Source of the DNA: Sorangium cellulosum So0157-2
GTDB taxonomy: Bacteria > Myxococcota_A > Polyangia > Polyangiales > Polyangiaceae
Length of the DNA stretch: 64,000 nucleotides
Direction: 5' to 3'
Assembly (NCBI RefSeq): GCF_000418325.1
Contig: NC_021658.1
Span: forward strand, 6,373,501 to 6,437,500
Under the pieces are notes generated by a model that was given only the letters and a program-made list of their open reading frames with translations, was not told where the DNA came from and ran no database searches. The stretch's first letter is position 1, and each line of letters starts with the position of its first letter. The translations under genes were made by a program, and so were the position numbers. This document shows, one piece after another, positions 54,062 through 63,500 of this stretch.

Positions 54062-54895
54062 GTGGAGCTGCGATTCGACCTCTGGCATCTGGCTTTCGTG
54101 AGCCTCGTCGCGGGCCGGGCTCCGCCAAACTTCGAGGTCCTGTCCGAGGTGCGGCTCACGATCGAGCCGCAGCGCGCGGACATCTTGCTCCTTCGCCGGG
54201 TCGGCGCCGAGCGGAAGGATGACCAGGCGCTCGTGCTGCGCGCGCTCTGGGCGCGGCTCGGGCGGGTGGCGATCGTGGAGTACAAGAGCCCCGTCGACTC
54301 GTCGTTCCGTCCCGGAGATCTGGTGCGTCTCGTGACCTATGGCGGACTGTACGAGACGGCCCACCTCGACGAGCTACCGGCGCCAGGGGACCTGACGCTG
54401 GTGCTGGTGGTCGCGTCGGTAACGCCGACGCTGCACGAAGATCTGGCGCGCAAGGGCTGGACTCTGAGCCCGCTCGGCGGCGGGTATGCGCGCATCGACG
54501 GACCGATGTACGATACGTACCTCGCCATCACGGACGAGGTGACCGAGGCGGAACGCGACGACTACCTGCGGCTCTTCAGCCATCGGCCCGCCCAGCCGGG
54601 CGAGGCAGCGCGGTGGCTGAAGCAGTGGATGAGGGACACGAGGATGAAGCAGCCGGACATCGAGGAGCTCCCTGGGTACGAGGAGATGTTCCAGAAGCTG
54701 GTCGAGGCGATGCCCGTGGAAAAGCGGCTCGCCGGGCTTGCCCTCGAGCAGCGGCTCGCCGGCCTCACCCCCGAGCAGGTGATCCTCCTGCTCCCGGTGG
54801 AGGTGCTGCGCATGCTCTCCGAGGAGCATCTCCAGTCGCTCCCCGCCGACGTTCAGGAGACGGTCAAGCAGCGCCTCCGGGGCACCGCCCAGTGA
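54062..54895 (+). CDS. Probable PD-(D/E)XK nuclease-like protein
   Basis: A 277-residue protein, start GTG 54062. The N-terminal half shows RADILLLRR (Asp40) then VAIVEYKSPVDSSFRPGDLVRLVTYGGLY (Glu73-x-Lys75), the D...ExK arrangement of PD-(D/E)XK nucleases like the Rpn/PDDEXK-type families. The second half is a helical tail with short Leu-rich duplications (EKRLAGLALEQRLAGLTPEQV). It follows the transposase fragment, consistent with variable DNA. Alternative starts nearby are possible. Confidence 0.65.
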   Translation: MELRFDLWHLAFVSLVAGRAPPNFEVLSEVRLTIEPQRADILLLRRVGAERKDDQALVLRALWARLGRVAIVEYKSPVDSSFRPGDLVRLVTYGGLYETAHLDELPAPGDLTLVLVVASVTPTLHEDLARKGWTLSPLGGGYARIDGPMYDTYLAITDEVTEAERDDYLRLFSHRPAQPGEAARWLKQWMRDTRMKQPDIEELPGYEEMFQKLVEAMPVEKRLAGLALEQRLAGLTPEQVILLLPVEVLRMLSEEHLQSLPADVQETVKQRLRGTAQ

Positions 54896-55188
54896 CGCGC
54901 GGATCGCGAGCGCAAGGCCCAGTGGATGCGCCCTCGCGGACAACCTCGCCCGCCTGATCTCGGTGCGCGATCAGCGGCCCGCGGATGGTCGCATGGTCTC
55001 GTGGGACAACGGAGGGGCAGCGATACCTGATGAGCACGAGCCAGCGCATCGAGCCGTCCATCGGGTCTTCCCGGCGGACAGCCCGGTCCTGGCGGAGCGC
55101 GACCGGTTGAGTAAGGCGCTCCTGCCAGCGTGACAGCGGGGTTACGGCGCGTCCGCAGCGCTGGCACGCCGCGTTCTCGGGAGTGGCT

Positions 55189-56109
55189 TCAGACCGGCGC
55201 GGGCTCGATGGGCTTCGGCTCGGCGGGCTTGGGCTCGACGGGCTTCGACTCGGCGGGCTTGGTCTCGGCGGGCTTGGGCTCGACGGGCGCCGGCTCGTCC
55301 GGCGCGGCGGCGCTGCCGCGGCGCTTCGGGCGGAGCCTCCGCAGGGCGTTGCGGAACGAGGTGGCGCTGAAGCGGCGCTTCGCCTCGGGGAGGTCCCAGC
55401 AGGCGTTGACGCCGGCGGCGCGCGCCTCGTTCCCGAGCAGCGTGGCATACGTCACGATGGAGTTGCGGAGCACCATCGCCTCTTCCCGGTTCCGCAGGCC
55501 GAGGATGGCGAGCAGGTCGCGGCCGCTCACTTCATCGAGCAGGGCGCTTCCTTCGCGCAGGAAGTCTTCGGTGAGGCCGACGGGCGCGAGGCGGGCCTGG
55601 TGCTGCTTGGCGAGCCGGAGCAGCGTGGCGACATCGCTGGTCTCCTCGGCGAGCGTGCCGCTCGTGTTCACGTCGGCGAGCTGCTCGGCGACGTCCGGCT
55701 CGAACGCGAACGCCTGGTCGGCGAACGCCTTGAGCCGCGCGCCCCACGGCCGGCTCGCCTTGATCACCTGGTCGACGGGACGCACCTGGTAAGCGCCGGT
55801 CCGCTTGCCCTCGCCGAACCAGAGGTTCGCGGTGTCGAGGAGCTGGATGGCGCCGCGGAGCAGCGCGCGACGCTCGGGGCCGTAGGCCTTGCTCGCGAGC
55901 GGCGCCTCGTACTGGACGACGGCCAGGTAGAGGTCCCGGAGCTCCGTGACGGTGGTCGAGATGGGCTGGCTCGGCTCCATGACCTCGCGGACGATGCGGT
56001 CCATCTCGGGCCGCGCGGCATCGAGGAGGGCCTGAAACTCCGCGGGGGTCGCGACCGCGCGGGTCTCCTTCAGGACGGCGTGCTGCTCTTGCGACAGTTC
56101 GATTCCCAT
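55189..56109 (-). CDS. Hypothetical helical protein with Pro/Glu/Lys repeat tail
   Basis: A 306-residue protein beginning MGIELSQEQHAVL, with GGAGG before ATG 56109. The body is helical and charged without recognised motifs. The last ~35 residues are a repeated EPKPAE-type tail (period 5), encoded by 15-bp DNA repeats at about 55200-55280. It is not a member of any family I can name. The reading frame stays open upstream through the 22-bp array, but the ribosome-binding site and the composition change support the start used here. Confidence 0.7.
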   Translation of the reverse strand: MGIELSQEQHAVLKETRAVATPAEFQALLDAARPEMDRIVREVMEPSQPISTTVTELRDLYLAVVQYEAPLASKAYGPERRALLRGAIQLLDTANLWFGEGKRTGAYQVRPVDQVIKASRPWGARLKAFADQAFAFEPDVAEQLADVNTSGTLAEETSDVATLLRLAKQHQARLAPVGLTEDFLREGSALLDEVSGRDLLAILGLRNREEAMVLRNSIVTYATLLGNEARAAGVNACWDLPEAKRRFSATSFRNALRRLRPKRRGSAAAPDEPAPVEPKPAETKPAESKPVEPKPAEPKPIEPAPV

Positions 56110-56330
56110 GAACCTACCTCCAGTGGGGTGGCGAGCGGGCAGGCGTAGCACGACGGCAGAGCTCGCCGCAGCCCACGCAGGCTCTTGCGATCCGGAGAGC
56201 ACGGTTGTGTCGCCGTGGAGCTGCGCCAGCGCGCCCGGAGCGCGCCCCAGCCGACCGGCGCGAGAGTCCAGCGGTCCGGGAACGCGGCCAGCGCCGCCGA
56301 GACGGCCGGGAATCGTGTCAGCAATGCCGG
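56110..56330. other. Upstream region of the hypothetical gene
   Basis: About 220 bp between the hypothetical gene's start and the 22-bp array. Nothing else supported. Confidence 0.3.
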
Positions 56331-56590
56331 GGAGCTGTACCAGCAGCTCCGAGGAGCCGTACCAGCAGATCCGAGGAGCTGTACCAGCAAGTCCGAGGAG
56401 CCGTACCAGCAGATCCGAGGAGCTGTACCAGCAAGTCCGAGGAGCCGTACCAGCAGATCCGAGGAGCTGTACCAGCAAGTCCGAGGAGCCGTACCAGCAG
56501 CTCCGAGGAGCCGTACCAGCAGCTCCGAGGAGCCGTACCAGCAGATCCGAGGAGCCGTACCAGCAGACCCGAGGAGCCGTACCAGCGGGT
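56331..56590. repeat. 22-bp tandem repeat array, about 12 units
   Basis: Units have the form GTACCAGCAR[AC/GT]TCCGAGGAGC[CT], with GTAC at 56337 and every 22 bp to 56579. Unit variants alternate mainly at one or two positions. 22 is not a multiple of 3, so the array stays open in all frames because the unit has no stop codon. The first unit contains a hairpin-capable GGAGCTG-TACCAG-CAGCTCC. It lies between two divergent genes (55189-56109 minus, 56987 plus). No spacers, so not a CRISPR. Confidence 0.95.
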
Positions 56591-56986
56591 GCTGGCAGGC
56601 ATCCCGGGGTTGCTGGGGAGCCGCCGGGAGGCGCTGGCACGGCGCCGGGAGGTGCTGGCAGGGCACGGCGTTGCGCCGGGAGGTGCGCTCCTGCGCTCGG
56701 ATCTGTGCTGATGGCGTCCGGCTGCGCGCGATGGATGGCCACGTCGCTCCGGCACCTCCCGGGGGGCGCGCTTTGACGGTGCGCCTCTCCGCGCCGCGAC
56801 CTCTACCCGCTCGAGCGCTGCGCGGCCATCGACGCCTCGCTCGCGCGGCGCGCGGCGAGCGCCTGCGGGGCGCATCGCAGGGGGGAGCTCGCTCAGGACG
56901 GCGAGGAGCGCGGGGACGATGGGGCGTTGCCGGTCTGCCGTCCCCTCGTTCCCTGACGTTCAGCCATCGCGTATGCTGCGTGGGCT
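56591..56986. other. Region between the array and the third kinase
   Basis: About 400 bp of GC-rich DNA without a supported gene. It should hold the kinase promoter. Ser/Thr kinase coding starts at 56987. Confidence 0.4.
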
Positions 56987-58096
56987 TTGATCGGGGAGCT
57001 GTTCAACGGCAAGTACCGGGTGCTCCGCCTGCTCGGCCAAGGGGGGATGGGGTCGGTCTACGAGGTCGAGCTGGTCGAGACCGGCGAGCGCCTGGCGCTC
57101 AAGTGCGTCGAGAGCGAGCTGCTGAGCCGCAGCAAGAGCAGCGTCGGGCGCTTCCAGCGCGAGGTGAGGGCGATGGGAGCGCTCGACACCGAGCACATCG
57201 TCCGGGTGCGCGACGCAGGGACCGATCCTGCGACTGGGGCGCCCTACATGGTGATGGAGCTCCTGGAAGGGGAAGACCTCCAGCGCCTGCTCGACAGGGT
57301 CGGCAAGCTCGAGCCCGACACCGCCCTTCGCATCGCGGCGCAGGTCTGCGTGGGCCTCCAGAAGGCCCATGAGGCGCGCATCCTGCACCGGGACATCAAG
57401 CCCGCGAACCTCTTCCTCGCGCGCCGCGCGGGGGGTGAGGTCGTGGTCAAGCTCCTCGATTTCGGCATCGCCAAGATCAAGCCGGAGCCGCACCAGGGCG
57501 GCCCGACCACGGGCCTCACCCGCACCGGCGGGATCCTCGGCTCGCCGCTCTACATGTCGCCCGAGCAGGCGCGGGGCGTCAGCGACATCGACTACCACAC
57601 CGATCTCTGGTCGCTCGGCGTGGTCCTCTACCGCGCGCTCTCGGGGAGGGCTCCGCACGAGCACATCACGGCGTTCGGCGATCTGATCATGGCGATCTGC
57701 TCGGTGAGCCCCGAGCCGATCCAGGAGCTCGCGCCCTGGGTCGGCCCGGAGGTGGCGGCCGTGGTCCATCGCACGCTGAAGTTCGACGCCGGCGATCGCT
57801 TCCCGAGCGCGGCAGCGATGCTCGACGCGATCCGCCCGCTCCTCCCCCGCGGCTCTTCGCTCCGCGAGGAGCACCTGGTCCCGGTCAGCGAGGCGACGTG
57901 CGCCGTGATCGCGCCGAAGCGCCCGATCTCGCTCCCACCGGGCGACGCACGCCGGCAGATGATCACGCGCCTCGCGGTGCGCGTGGGGGCGCGCGGCCTC
58001 CGCGTCGGCGACGACCGTGGATGCGTCTGGGATGCCGCGAGAAACCGCCGCCGCCGGCTCCACGACGACCGCGCAGTCGACCGTCACCACGGGTAG
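56987..58096 (+). CDS. Ser/Thr protein kinase, catalytic part (frame breaks before the C-terminal region)
   Basis: From TTG 56987 the kinase domain is intact: glycine loop LGQGGMGSVYEV (16-27), Lys39 (ALK), HRDIKPAN (134-141), DFG (158-160), SPEQARG. After about residue 325 the frame reads into Arg-rich, poor-quality sequence and stops at 58096. In the +1 frame the sequence continues as a Ser/Thr/Ala linker, a transmembrane helix and a PEGA-like domain (to 58679). One base less in the G-run at 57985-57989 would fuse the two into a 563-residue membrane kinase like the one at 13561. So this is either a frameshifted gene or a sequence error. Confidence 0.85.
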   Translation: MIGELFNGKYRVLRLLGQGGMGSVYEVELVETGERLALKCVESELLSRSKSSVGRFQREVRAMGALDTEHIVRVRDAGTDPATGAPYMVMELLEGEDLQRLLDRVGKLEPDTALRIAAQVCVGLQKAHEARILHRDIKPANLFLARRAGGEVVVKLLDFGIAKIKPEPHQGGPTTGLTRTGGILGSPLYMSPEQARGVSDIDYHTDLWSLGVVLYRALSGRAPHEHITAFGDLIMAICSVSPEPIQELAPWVGPEVAAVVHRTLKFDAGDRFPSAAAMLDAIRPLLPRGSSLREEHLVPVSEATCAVIAPKRPISLPPGDARRQMITRLAVRVGARGLRVGDDRGCVWDAARNRRRRLHDDRAVDRHHG

Positions 58097-58679
58097 CGGC
58101 GACGCGAGGGAGCGGTCGAACGGCCGGAGCGATCCTCGCGCTCGCGCGCGCCGCGTGGGCGTCGCAGTGATCGGGGTCACGGCGGCCGCCGGGGTCATCG
58201 CCTTCACCCTCTCGAGGGCGGCGAACCAGCAGGACAGCGTCTCGCCCAGCGAGGCCGCGGCGCCCTCGGTCCCTGCGATGGCGCCGGCGCTGGCCGCGCT
58301 GCCGGAGAGCACGGCGTCCGTCGCCGCCGCGCCTCCCCCTGCCCTCCAGCACGCGAGGCTCGCCGTGTCTCCGGCTGACGTATCGGTGGAAATCGACGGG
58401 GCGCCGGCGAAGGTCGACGGCGGTGAGGCGACGATCGAGGGCGCGCCCGGGAGCCGGCATCGCGTCCGGCTCTTCAAGGGCAAGGACGAGCTGCGGGGCG
58501 AGGTGATCCTGACCGAGGCCGGCGCCTCTCCGTCCAGGATGCAGCTCGACACGGCAAAGCCGAGGCCTGCGGCGCCGCCGGTCGGGAGGGCGACGGGAGC
58601 GCCGAAGGCGACCGCGGCGCCCGCGCAGCCGAGTGCGACCTCCACGGCGGGGTCGTTGATCCCCGACACCTTCCGATAG
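58017..58679 (+). CDS. C-terminal membrane/PEGA-like half of the kinase, out of frame
   Basis: A 221-codon frame with an internal GTG at 58017. It contains a Ser/Thr-rich linker, a transmembrane helix (VAVIGVTAAAGVIAFTL, about residues 48-64) and a beta-rich region (VSPADVSVEIDGAPAKVDG, HRVRLFKGKDELRG) that resembles a PEGA-like fold. It reads as the missing C-terminal part of the kinase rather than an independent protein. No ribosome-binding site precedes its GTG. Confidence 0.6.
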   Translation: MDASGMPRETAAAGSTTTAQSTVTTGSGDARERSNGRSDPRARARRVGVAVIGVTAAAGVIAFTLSRAANQQDSVSPSEAAAPSVPAMAPALAALPESTASVAAAPPPALQHARLAVSPADVSVEIDGAPAKVDGGEATIEGAPGSRHRVRLFKGKDELRGEVILTEAGASPSRMQLDTAKPRPAAPPVGRATGAPKATAAPAQPSATSTAGSLIPDTFR

Positions 58680-58697
58680 ACCGTATGCTCCCCCACC

Positions 58698-60497
58698 GTG
58701 TTTAGACGCCGAGCCAGAGCGATAGCGGTCTTGCTCGTTGCCTCGCTCGTGTTGCCGGGGGTTGCGCTCGCTCAGCCTGCGCCGCCGGCCGGCGAGAGCG
58801 CGCCGGCCGAGGACGCGAAGGACGAAGCGAGGGCGCGCTTTTTCAAGGGCAGGAAGCTCTACCAGGAGGGGGCCTGGAGCGCCGCGCTCGCGGAGTTCCA
58901 GGCGTCGAGGACGCTCTACCCGAGCGAGAGCGCGACGGTCGGCGCCGCCGAGAGCCTGAAGCGCCTCCAGCGCTTCGACGAGGCGCTCGATCTCTTCGAG
59001 GTCGTGCTGCGCGACTTCTCGGAGGCCCTGGAGGCGCCGAGGCGGGACGCGATCCAGCGCGAGGTGATCGCGCTGCGCGGGCTCGTCGGCACCGTCGAGA
59101 TCGCGCAGGCCGAGCCTGGCGCGACGATCACCGTCGACGGGCAGCGCCGGGGGGATTTTCCGCTGGTCGCGCCGCTCCGGGTCGCGGCGGGCAGCCACGG
59201 CGTGCGCGTGTACAAGGAGGGCTTCGAGCCGTTCGAGACGCGCGTCGAGGTCGCGGGCGGGCAGACCGCGCGCGTCGCGGCGCGCCTGGTCCGGCTGAAG
59301 CAGGTGGGGACGCTCCGGGTCGTCGAGGCGCGCGGGCGGGAGCTCTCGGTGGTCGTCGACGGCGTCGAGGTCGGCAAGACCTCGGCGGCGCCGCTCTCGG
59401 TGCCGCTCGCGCCCGGCGCGCACGTGGTGCTCCTGCGCGGCGCGGGCCGCCTCGGCACCGCGCCGGTCCGCGTGAGCCTCCGGGTGGATGAGGTCGAGCA
59501 GTTGCGGCTCGAGGCGGAGGAGTTGGACGCCGCGCTGCGCATCGCGCCGGTGCCCGTGGACGCGCTCGTGTCGCTCGACGGCGTGTCGCTCGGCCGGGGT
59601 CCGTGGGAAGGGCAGGTCCGCGCGGGGAAGCACACCGTCGAGGCCACGGCCGAGGGGTTCCTGCCCGCGACGCGCGCGATCGCGCTCGCGCGCGGCGGGC
59701 GGGAGGAGCTCTCGGTGGAGCTCGAGCGCGATCCCGGGTCGCCCTTCTGGCGCAAGCCGCCGCCGCCGCCGCGCTTTCTCGTGGAGCTGGGGACGGCGGT
59801 GCTCATCGCGCCGAGCTTCGGGGGCGACGTGGCGGGCACGTGCGGGACGGGGTGCAGCGCGGGGGTGGGCGCCGGGAGCTACGGCGTGCTCCGCGGCGGG
59901 TACCAGCTGAGCTCGGGCATCGGGTTCGGGGCGTCGTTCGGCGCGCTCTCGGTGAAACAGGCGACACGCGGGCGGCGCACGTCGCTCAACCTCGTCGGGG
60001 ACCCTGCGCTGGCGACGAGCGCGATGGACGCCGCGGGCGATACGACCGCCGCTGGCCAGGTCGACGACGTGCTCCGGCTGCGCGGCTTGCTCCTCGGCGC
60101 GTGGGTCGGCTACGCGCTCGACGCGGGCTTGCCGATCCACTTCCGGCTCGGCGCGGGCGGCGTCTTCGGGTCGATGTCCGACGCGCGGAGCGGATCGTTC
60201 GCCGCGCGCACGGAGGGCGCGGCGGCTTACCGGGTGGGAACGGTCGTCGCGACGCAGGCGGCGCGCTTCGTGTTCGTCGCGCCGGAGGTGCGCGTCGGGT
60301 GGTCGCTCAGCGAACATGTCGAGGTGAACGCGGGGCTGGAGGTGCCCGTGCTGTTCGCGGTGTCGCGGCCGGCGTGGCGCGAGGCGGACGGGATCCACGC
60401 CGGTCCGGACGGCTATGGGTGGTTCAGCGCGGAGACGCTCGTGGGCGGTGTCGTCGTCGGCGTGGCGCCGACCGTGGGCGCGCGGTTCGATCTTTGA
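58698..60497 (+). CDS. TPR/PEGA protein with C-terminal outer-membrane-like domain
   Basis: A 599-residue secreted protein. A signal peptide (about 1-25, cleavage near ALAQP) precedes TPR-like helices (about 40-135; FFKGRKLYQEGAWSAALAEFQ) and two or three PEGA-type repeats (about 135-350; ATITVDGQRRGDFPL, VVVDGVEVGKTSAAPL, ALVSLDGVSLGRGPWEG). The last 230 residues (ELGTAVLIAPSFGGD, GIGFGASFGALSV, LGAWVGYALDAG) are beta-barrel-like, ending in F-D-L, as for many outer-membrane proteins. Start GTG 58698. It follows the kinase C-terminal part by 18 bp, so the two may function together. Confidence 0.8.
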   Translation: MFRRRARAIAVLLVASLVLPGVALAQPAPPAGESAPAEDAKDEARARFFKGRKLYQEGAWSAALAEFQASRTLYPSESATVGAAESLKRLQRFDEALDLFEVVLRDFSEALEAPRRDAIQREVIALRGLVGTVEIAQAEPGATITVDGQRRGDFPLVAPLRVAAGSHGVRVYKEGFEPFETRVEVAGGQTARVAARLVRLKQVGTLRVVEARGRELSVVVDGVEVGKTSAAPLSVPLAPGAHVVLLRGAGRLGTAPVRVSLRVDEVEQLRLEAEELDAALRIAPVPVDALVSLDGVSLGRGPWEGQVRAGKHTVEATAEGFLPATRAIALARGGREELSVELERDPGSPFWRKPPPPPRFLVELGTAVLIAPSFGGDVAGTCGTGCSAGVGAGSYGVLRGGYQLSSGIGFGASFGALSVKQATRGRRTSLNLVGDPALATSAMDAAGDTTAAGQVDDVLRLRGLLLGAWVGYALDAGLPIHFRLGAGGVFGSMSDARSGSFAARTEGAAAYRVGTVVATQAARFVFVAPEVRVGWSLSEHVEVNAGLEVPVLFAVSRPAWREADGIHAGPDGYGWFSAETLVGGVVVGVAPTVGARFDL

Positions 60498-60522
60498 CGC
60501 TTACACGCTTGCGGGAGGGCTC

Positions 60523-63500
60523 ATGCGTTTCGCGTTCTTGCCGAGGTGCGGGCTGCTTGGCGGCTGGGTGCTGCTGCTCGTGCTGGCGCTCGGGGCGCTG
60601 GTCGGATGCAGCGGCGCGGGCGAGCCTTCACAGGGGCCGAGCGAGGTGCTGCGCGCGCGCTTTCCCGAGCAGGTGACGCAGGTGCTCGGGGCGGGTGCGG
60701 GGTTCGTGGCGACCGGTGAGGGGTTTGTGGCGAGGTCGCGGGGGGAGATGCCGGGACGGTTCCGGCCCGCGGCGGAGATGATCGAGGCGGTGTTGCCTGT
60801 GAAGGGCGAGCAGGGGCTGCGCTTCCGCGGGCAGAGAGGGTTTGCGTTCGCGGTGCGCGAGATCGGCGCGGCGGGCGACGCGGCGCTCGAAGGCAGCGCG
60901 GTGACCTATGCCCGAACGGGAGGTCGGTCGTACTGGACGGCGATGGCCGGCGGGGGCGCGGAGGAGTGGCTGCTGCTCGAGGCCGAGTACGTGACGAGCG
61001 ATGCACCCGTCGCGGTGTGGGAGGTGGACGGCGCGGCGCTGCGGCAAGAGGGCGAGGCGGTGGCGGTGGTGGACGAGGGCGGCAGAGCGCGGATGCGGGT
61101 GACGGCGCCCGAGGCGCATGCCGGAGGGGGGAGAGCGATCGCGGCGCGGCTCGCGGCGCGGGGGCAGCAGATCGAGCTGTGGGTGCAGGCCAGCGGGGAG
61201 GAGGTGCTGGTCGATCCGGTATGGGAGGCGACGGGGGGGATGGGCACCATCCGCCGTGGTCACACCGCGACGCTGCTGCCGAGCGGGAAGGTGCTGGTCG
61301 CGGGCGGCTCTGAATTCGGCTCCGATGCTTCTCTCGCGAGCGCGGAGCTGTACGACCCGGCGACGGGAACGTGGCTGCCCGCCGGCTCCATGCGCACCGC
61401 CCGCTATCGTCACACCGCGACGCTGCTGCCGAGCGGGAAAGTGCTGGTCACGGGCGGCACTGAATACGCCTCCGGTGTTTCTTTCGCGAGCGCGGAGCTG
61501 TACGACCCGGCGGCGGGAACATGGCTGCCCGCCGGCTCCGTGGGCACCGTCCGCTATGGTCACACCGCGACGCTGCTGCCGAGCGGGAAGGTGCTGGTCG
61601 CGGGCGGCGGTGACGCGAGCGCGGAGCTGTACGACCCGGCGGCGGGAACATGGCTGCCCGCCGGCTCCGTGGGCACCGTCCGCTATGGTCACACCGCGAC
61701 GCTGCTGCCGAGCGGGAAGGTGCTGGTCGCGGGCGGCGGTGACGCGAGCGCGGAGCTGTACGACCCGGCGACGGGAACGTGGCTGCCCGCCGGCTCCGTG
61801 GGCACCGTCCGCTATGGTCACACCGCGACGCTGCTGCCGAGCGGGAAGGTGCTGGTCGCGGGCGGCGGTGACGCGAGCGCGGAGCTGTACGACCCGGCGA
61901 CGGGAACGTGGCTGCCCGCCGGCTCCATGGGCACCGCCCGCTATGGTCACACCGCGACGCTGCTGCCGAGCGGGAAGGTGCTGGTCACGGGCGGCAACAT
62001 CTACGATGGTTCTGCAGAGCTGTACGACCCGGCGACGGGAACATGGCTGCCCGCCGGATCCATGGGCACTGCCCGCTATGGTCACACCGCGACGCTGCTG
62101 CCGAGCGGGAAGGTGCTGGTCACGGGCGGCAACATCTACGATGGTTCTGCAGAGCTGTACGACCCGGCGACGGGAACATGGCTGCCCGCCGGATCCATGG
62201 GCACTGCCCGCTATGGTCACACCGCGACGCTGCTGCCGAGCGGGAAGGTGCTGGTCGCGGGCGGCTACGCCTTCGAGGGTTTTCTCGCGAGCGCAGAGCT
62301 GTACGACCCGGCGACGGGAACGTGGCTGCCCGCCGGCTCCATGGGCACCGCCCGCTATCGGCACACCGCGACGCTGCTGCCGAGCGGGAAGGTGCTGGTC
62401 GCGGGCGGCGGTGACTACATCTTCGTCGATTTTCTCGCGAGCGCGGAGCTGTACGACCCGGCCACGGGAACGTGGCTACCCGCCGGCTCCATGGGCACCG
62501 GACGCGCTGAGCACACCGCGACGCTGCTGCCGAGCGGGAAGGTGCTCGTCGCGGGCGGCTGGCCCTTCGAGCGTCCTGTCGCGAGCGCGGAGCTGTACGA
62601 CCCGGCCACGGGAACGTGGCTACCCGCCGGCTCCATGGGCACCGGACGCGCTGAGCACACCGCGACGCTGCTGCCGAGCGGGCAGGTGCTCGTCGCGGGC
62701 GGCTACGACTCCGGTGGTTCTCTCGCGAGCGCGGAGCTGTACGACCCGGCGACGGGAACGTGGCTGCCCGCCGGCTCCATGGGCACCGGCCGCGCTGAGC
62801 ACACCGCGACGCTGCTGCCGAGCGGGAAGGTGCTCGTCGCGGGCGGCACTGAATACGCCTCCGGTGTTTCTTTCGCGAGCGCGGAGCTGTACGACCCGGC
62901 GGCGGGAACATGGCTGCCCGCCGGCTCCGTGGGCACCGTCCGCTATGGTCACACCGCGACGCTGCTGCCGAGCGGGAAGGTGCTGGTCGCGGGCGGCGGT
63001 GACGCGAGCGCGGAGCTGTACGACCCGGCGGCGGGAACATGGCTGCCCGCCGGCTCCGTGGGCACCGTCCGCTATGGTCACACCGCGACGCTGCTGCCGA
63101 GCGGGAAGGTGCTGGTCGCGGGCGGCGGTGACGCGAGCGCGGAGCTGTACGACCCGGCGACGGGAACGTGGCTGCCCGCCGGCTCCATGGGCACCGCCCG
63201 CTATGGTCACACCGCGACGCTGCTGCCGAGCGGGAAGGTGCTGGTCACGGGCGGCAACATCTACGATGGTTCTGCAGAGCTGTACGACCCGGCGACGGGA
63301 ACGTGGCTGCCCGCCGGCCCCATGCGCACCGCCCGCTATCGTCACACCGCGACGCTGCTGCCGAGCGGGAAGGTGCTGGTCGCGGGCGGCTACGCCTTCG
63401 AGGGTTTTCTCGCGAGCGCAGAGCTGTACGACCCGGCGACGGGAACGTGGCTGCCCGCCGGCTCCATGGGCACCGGACGCGCTGATCACACCGCGACGCT

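Noticed and set aside
54896..55188. Possible small gene or mobile-element remnant after the PD-(D/E)XK-like gene
   Set aside because: The minus-strand frame has a CxxC-like stretch (CQRCGRA) but no start or family match, so it is left as non-coding.
56331..56590. CRISPR array
   Set aside because: Units are contiguous with no spacers and there are no cas genes nearby.
56205..56875. Frames in both directions across the 22-bp array, giving periodic peptides
   Set aside because: The repeat unit has no stop codon in any frame. The 22-bp period rotates frames, so a coding function would need a 22-residue period without selection evidence.
60628..62364. Long minus-strand frames through the Kelch repeats
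   Set aside because: Produced by the repeat DNA itself, which lacks stops in several frames. No start or motif.
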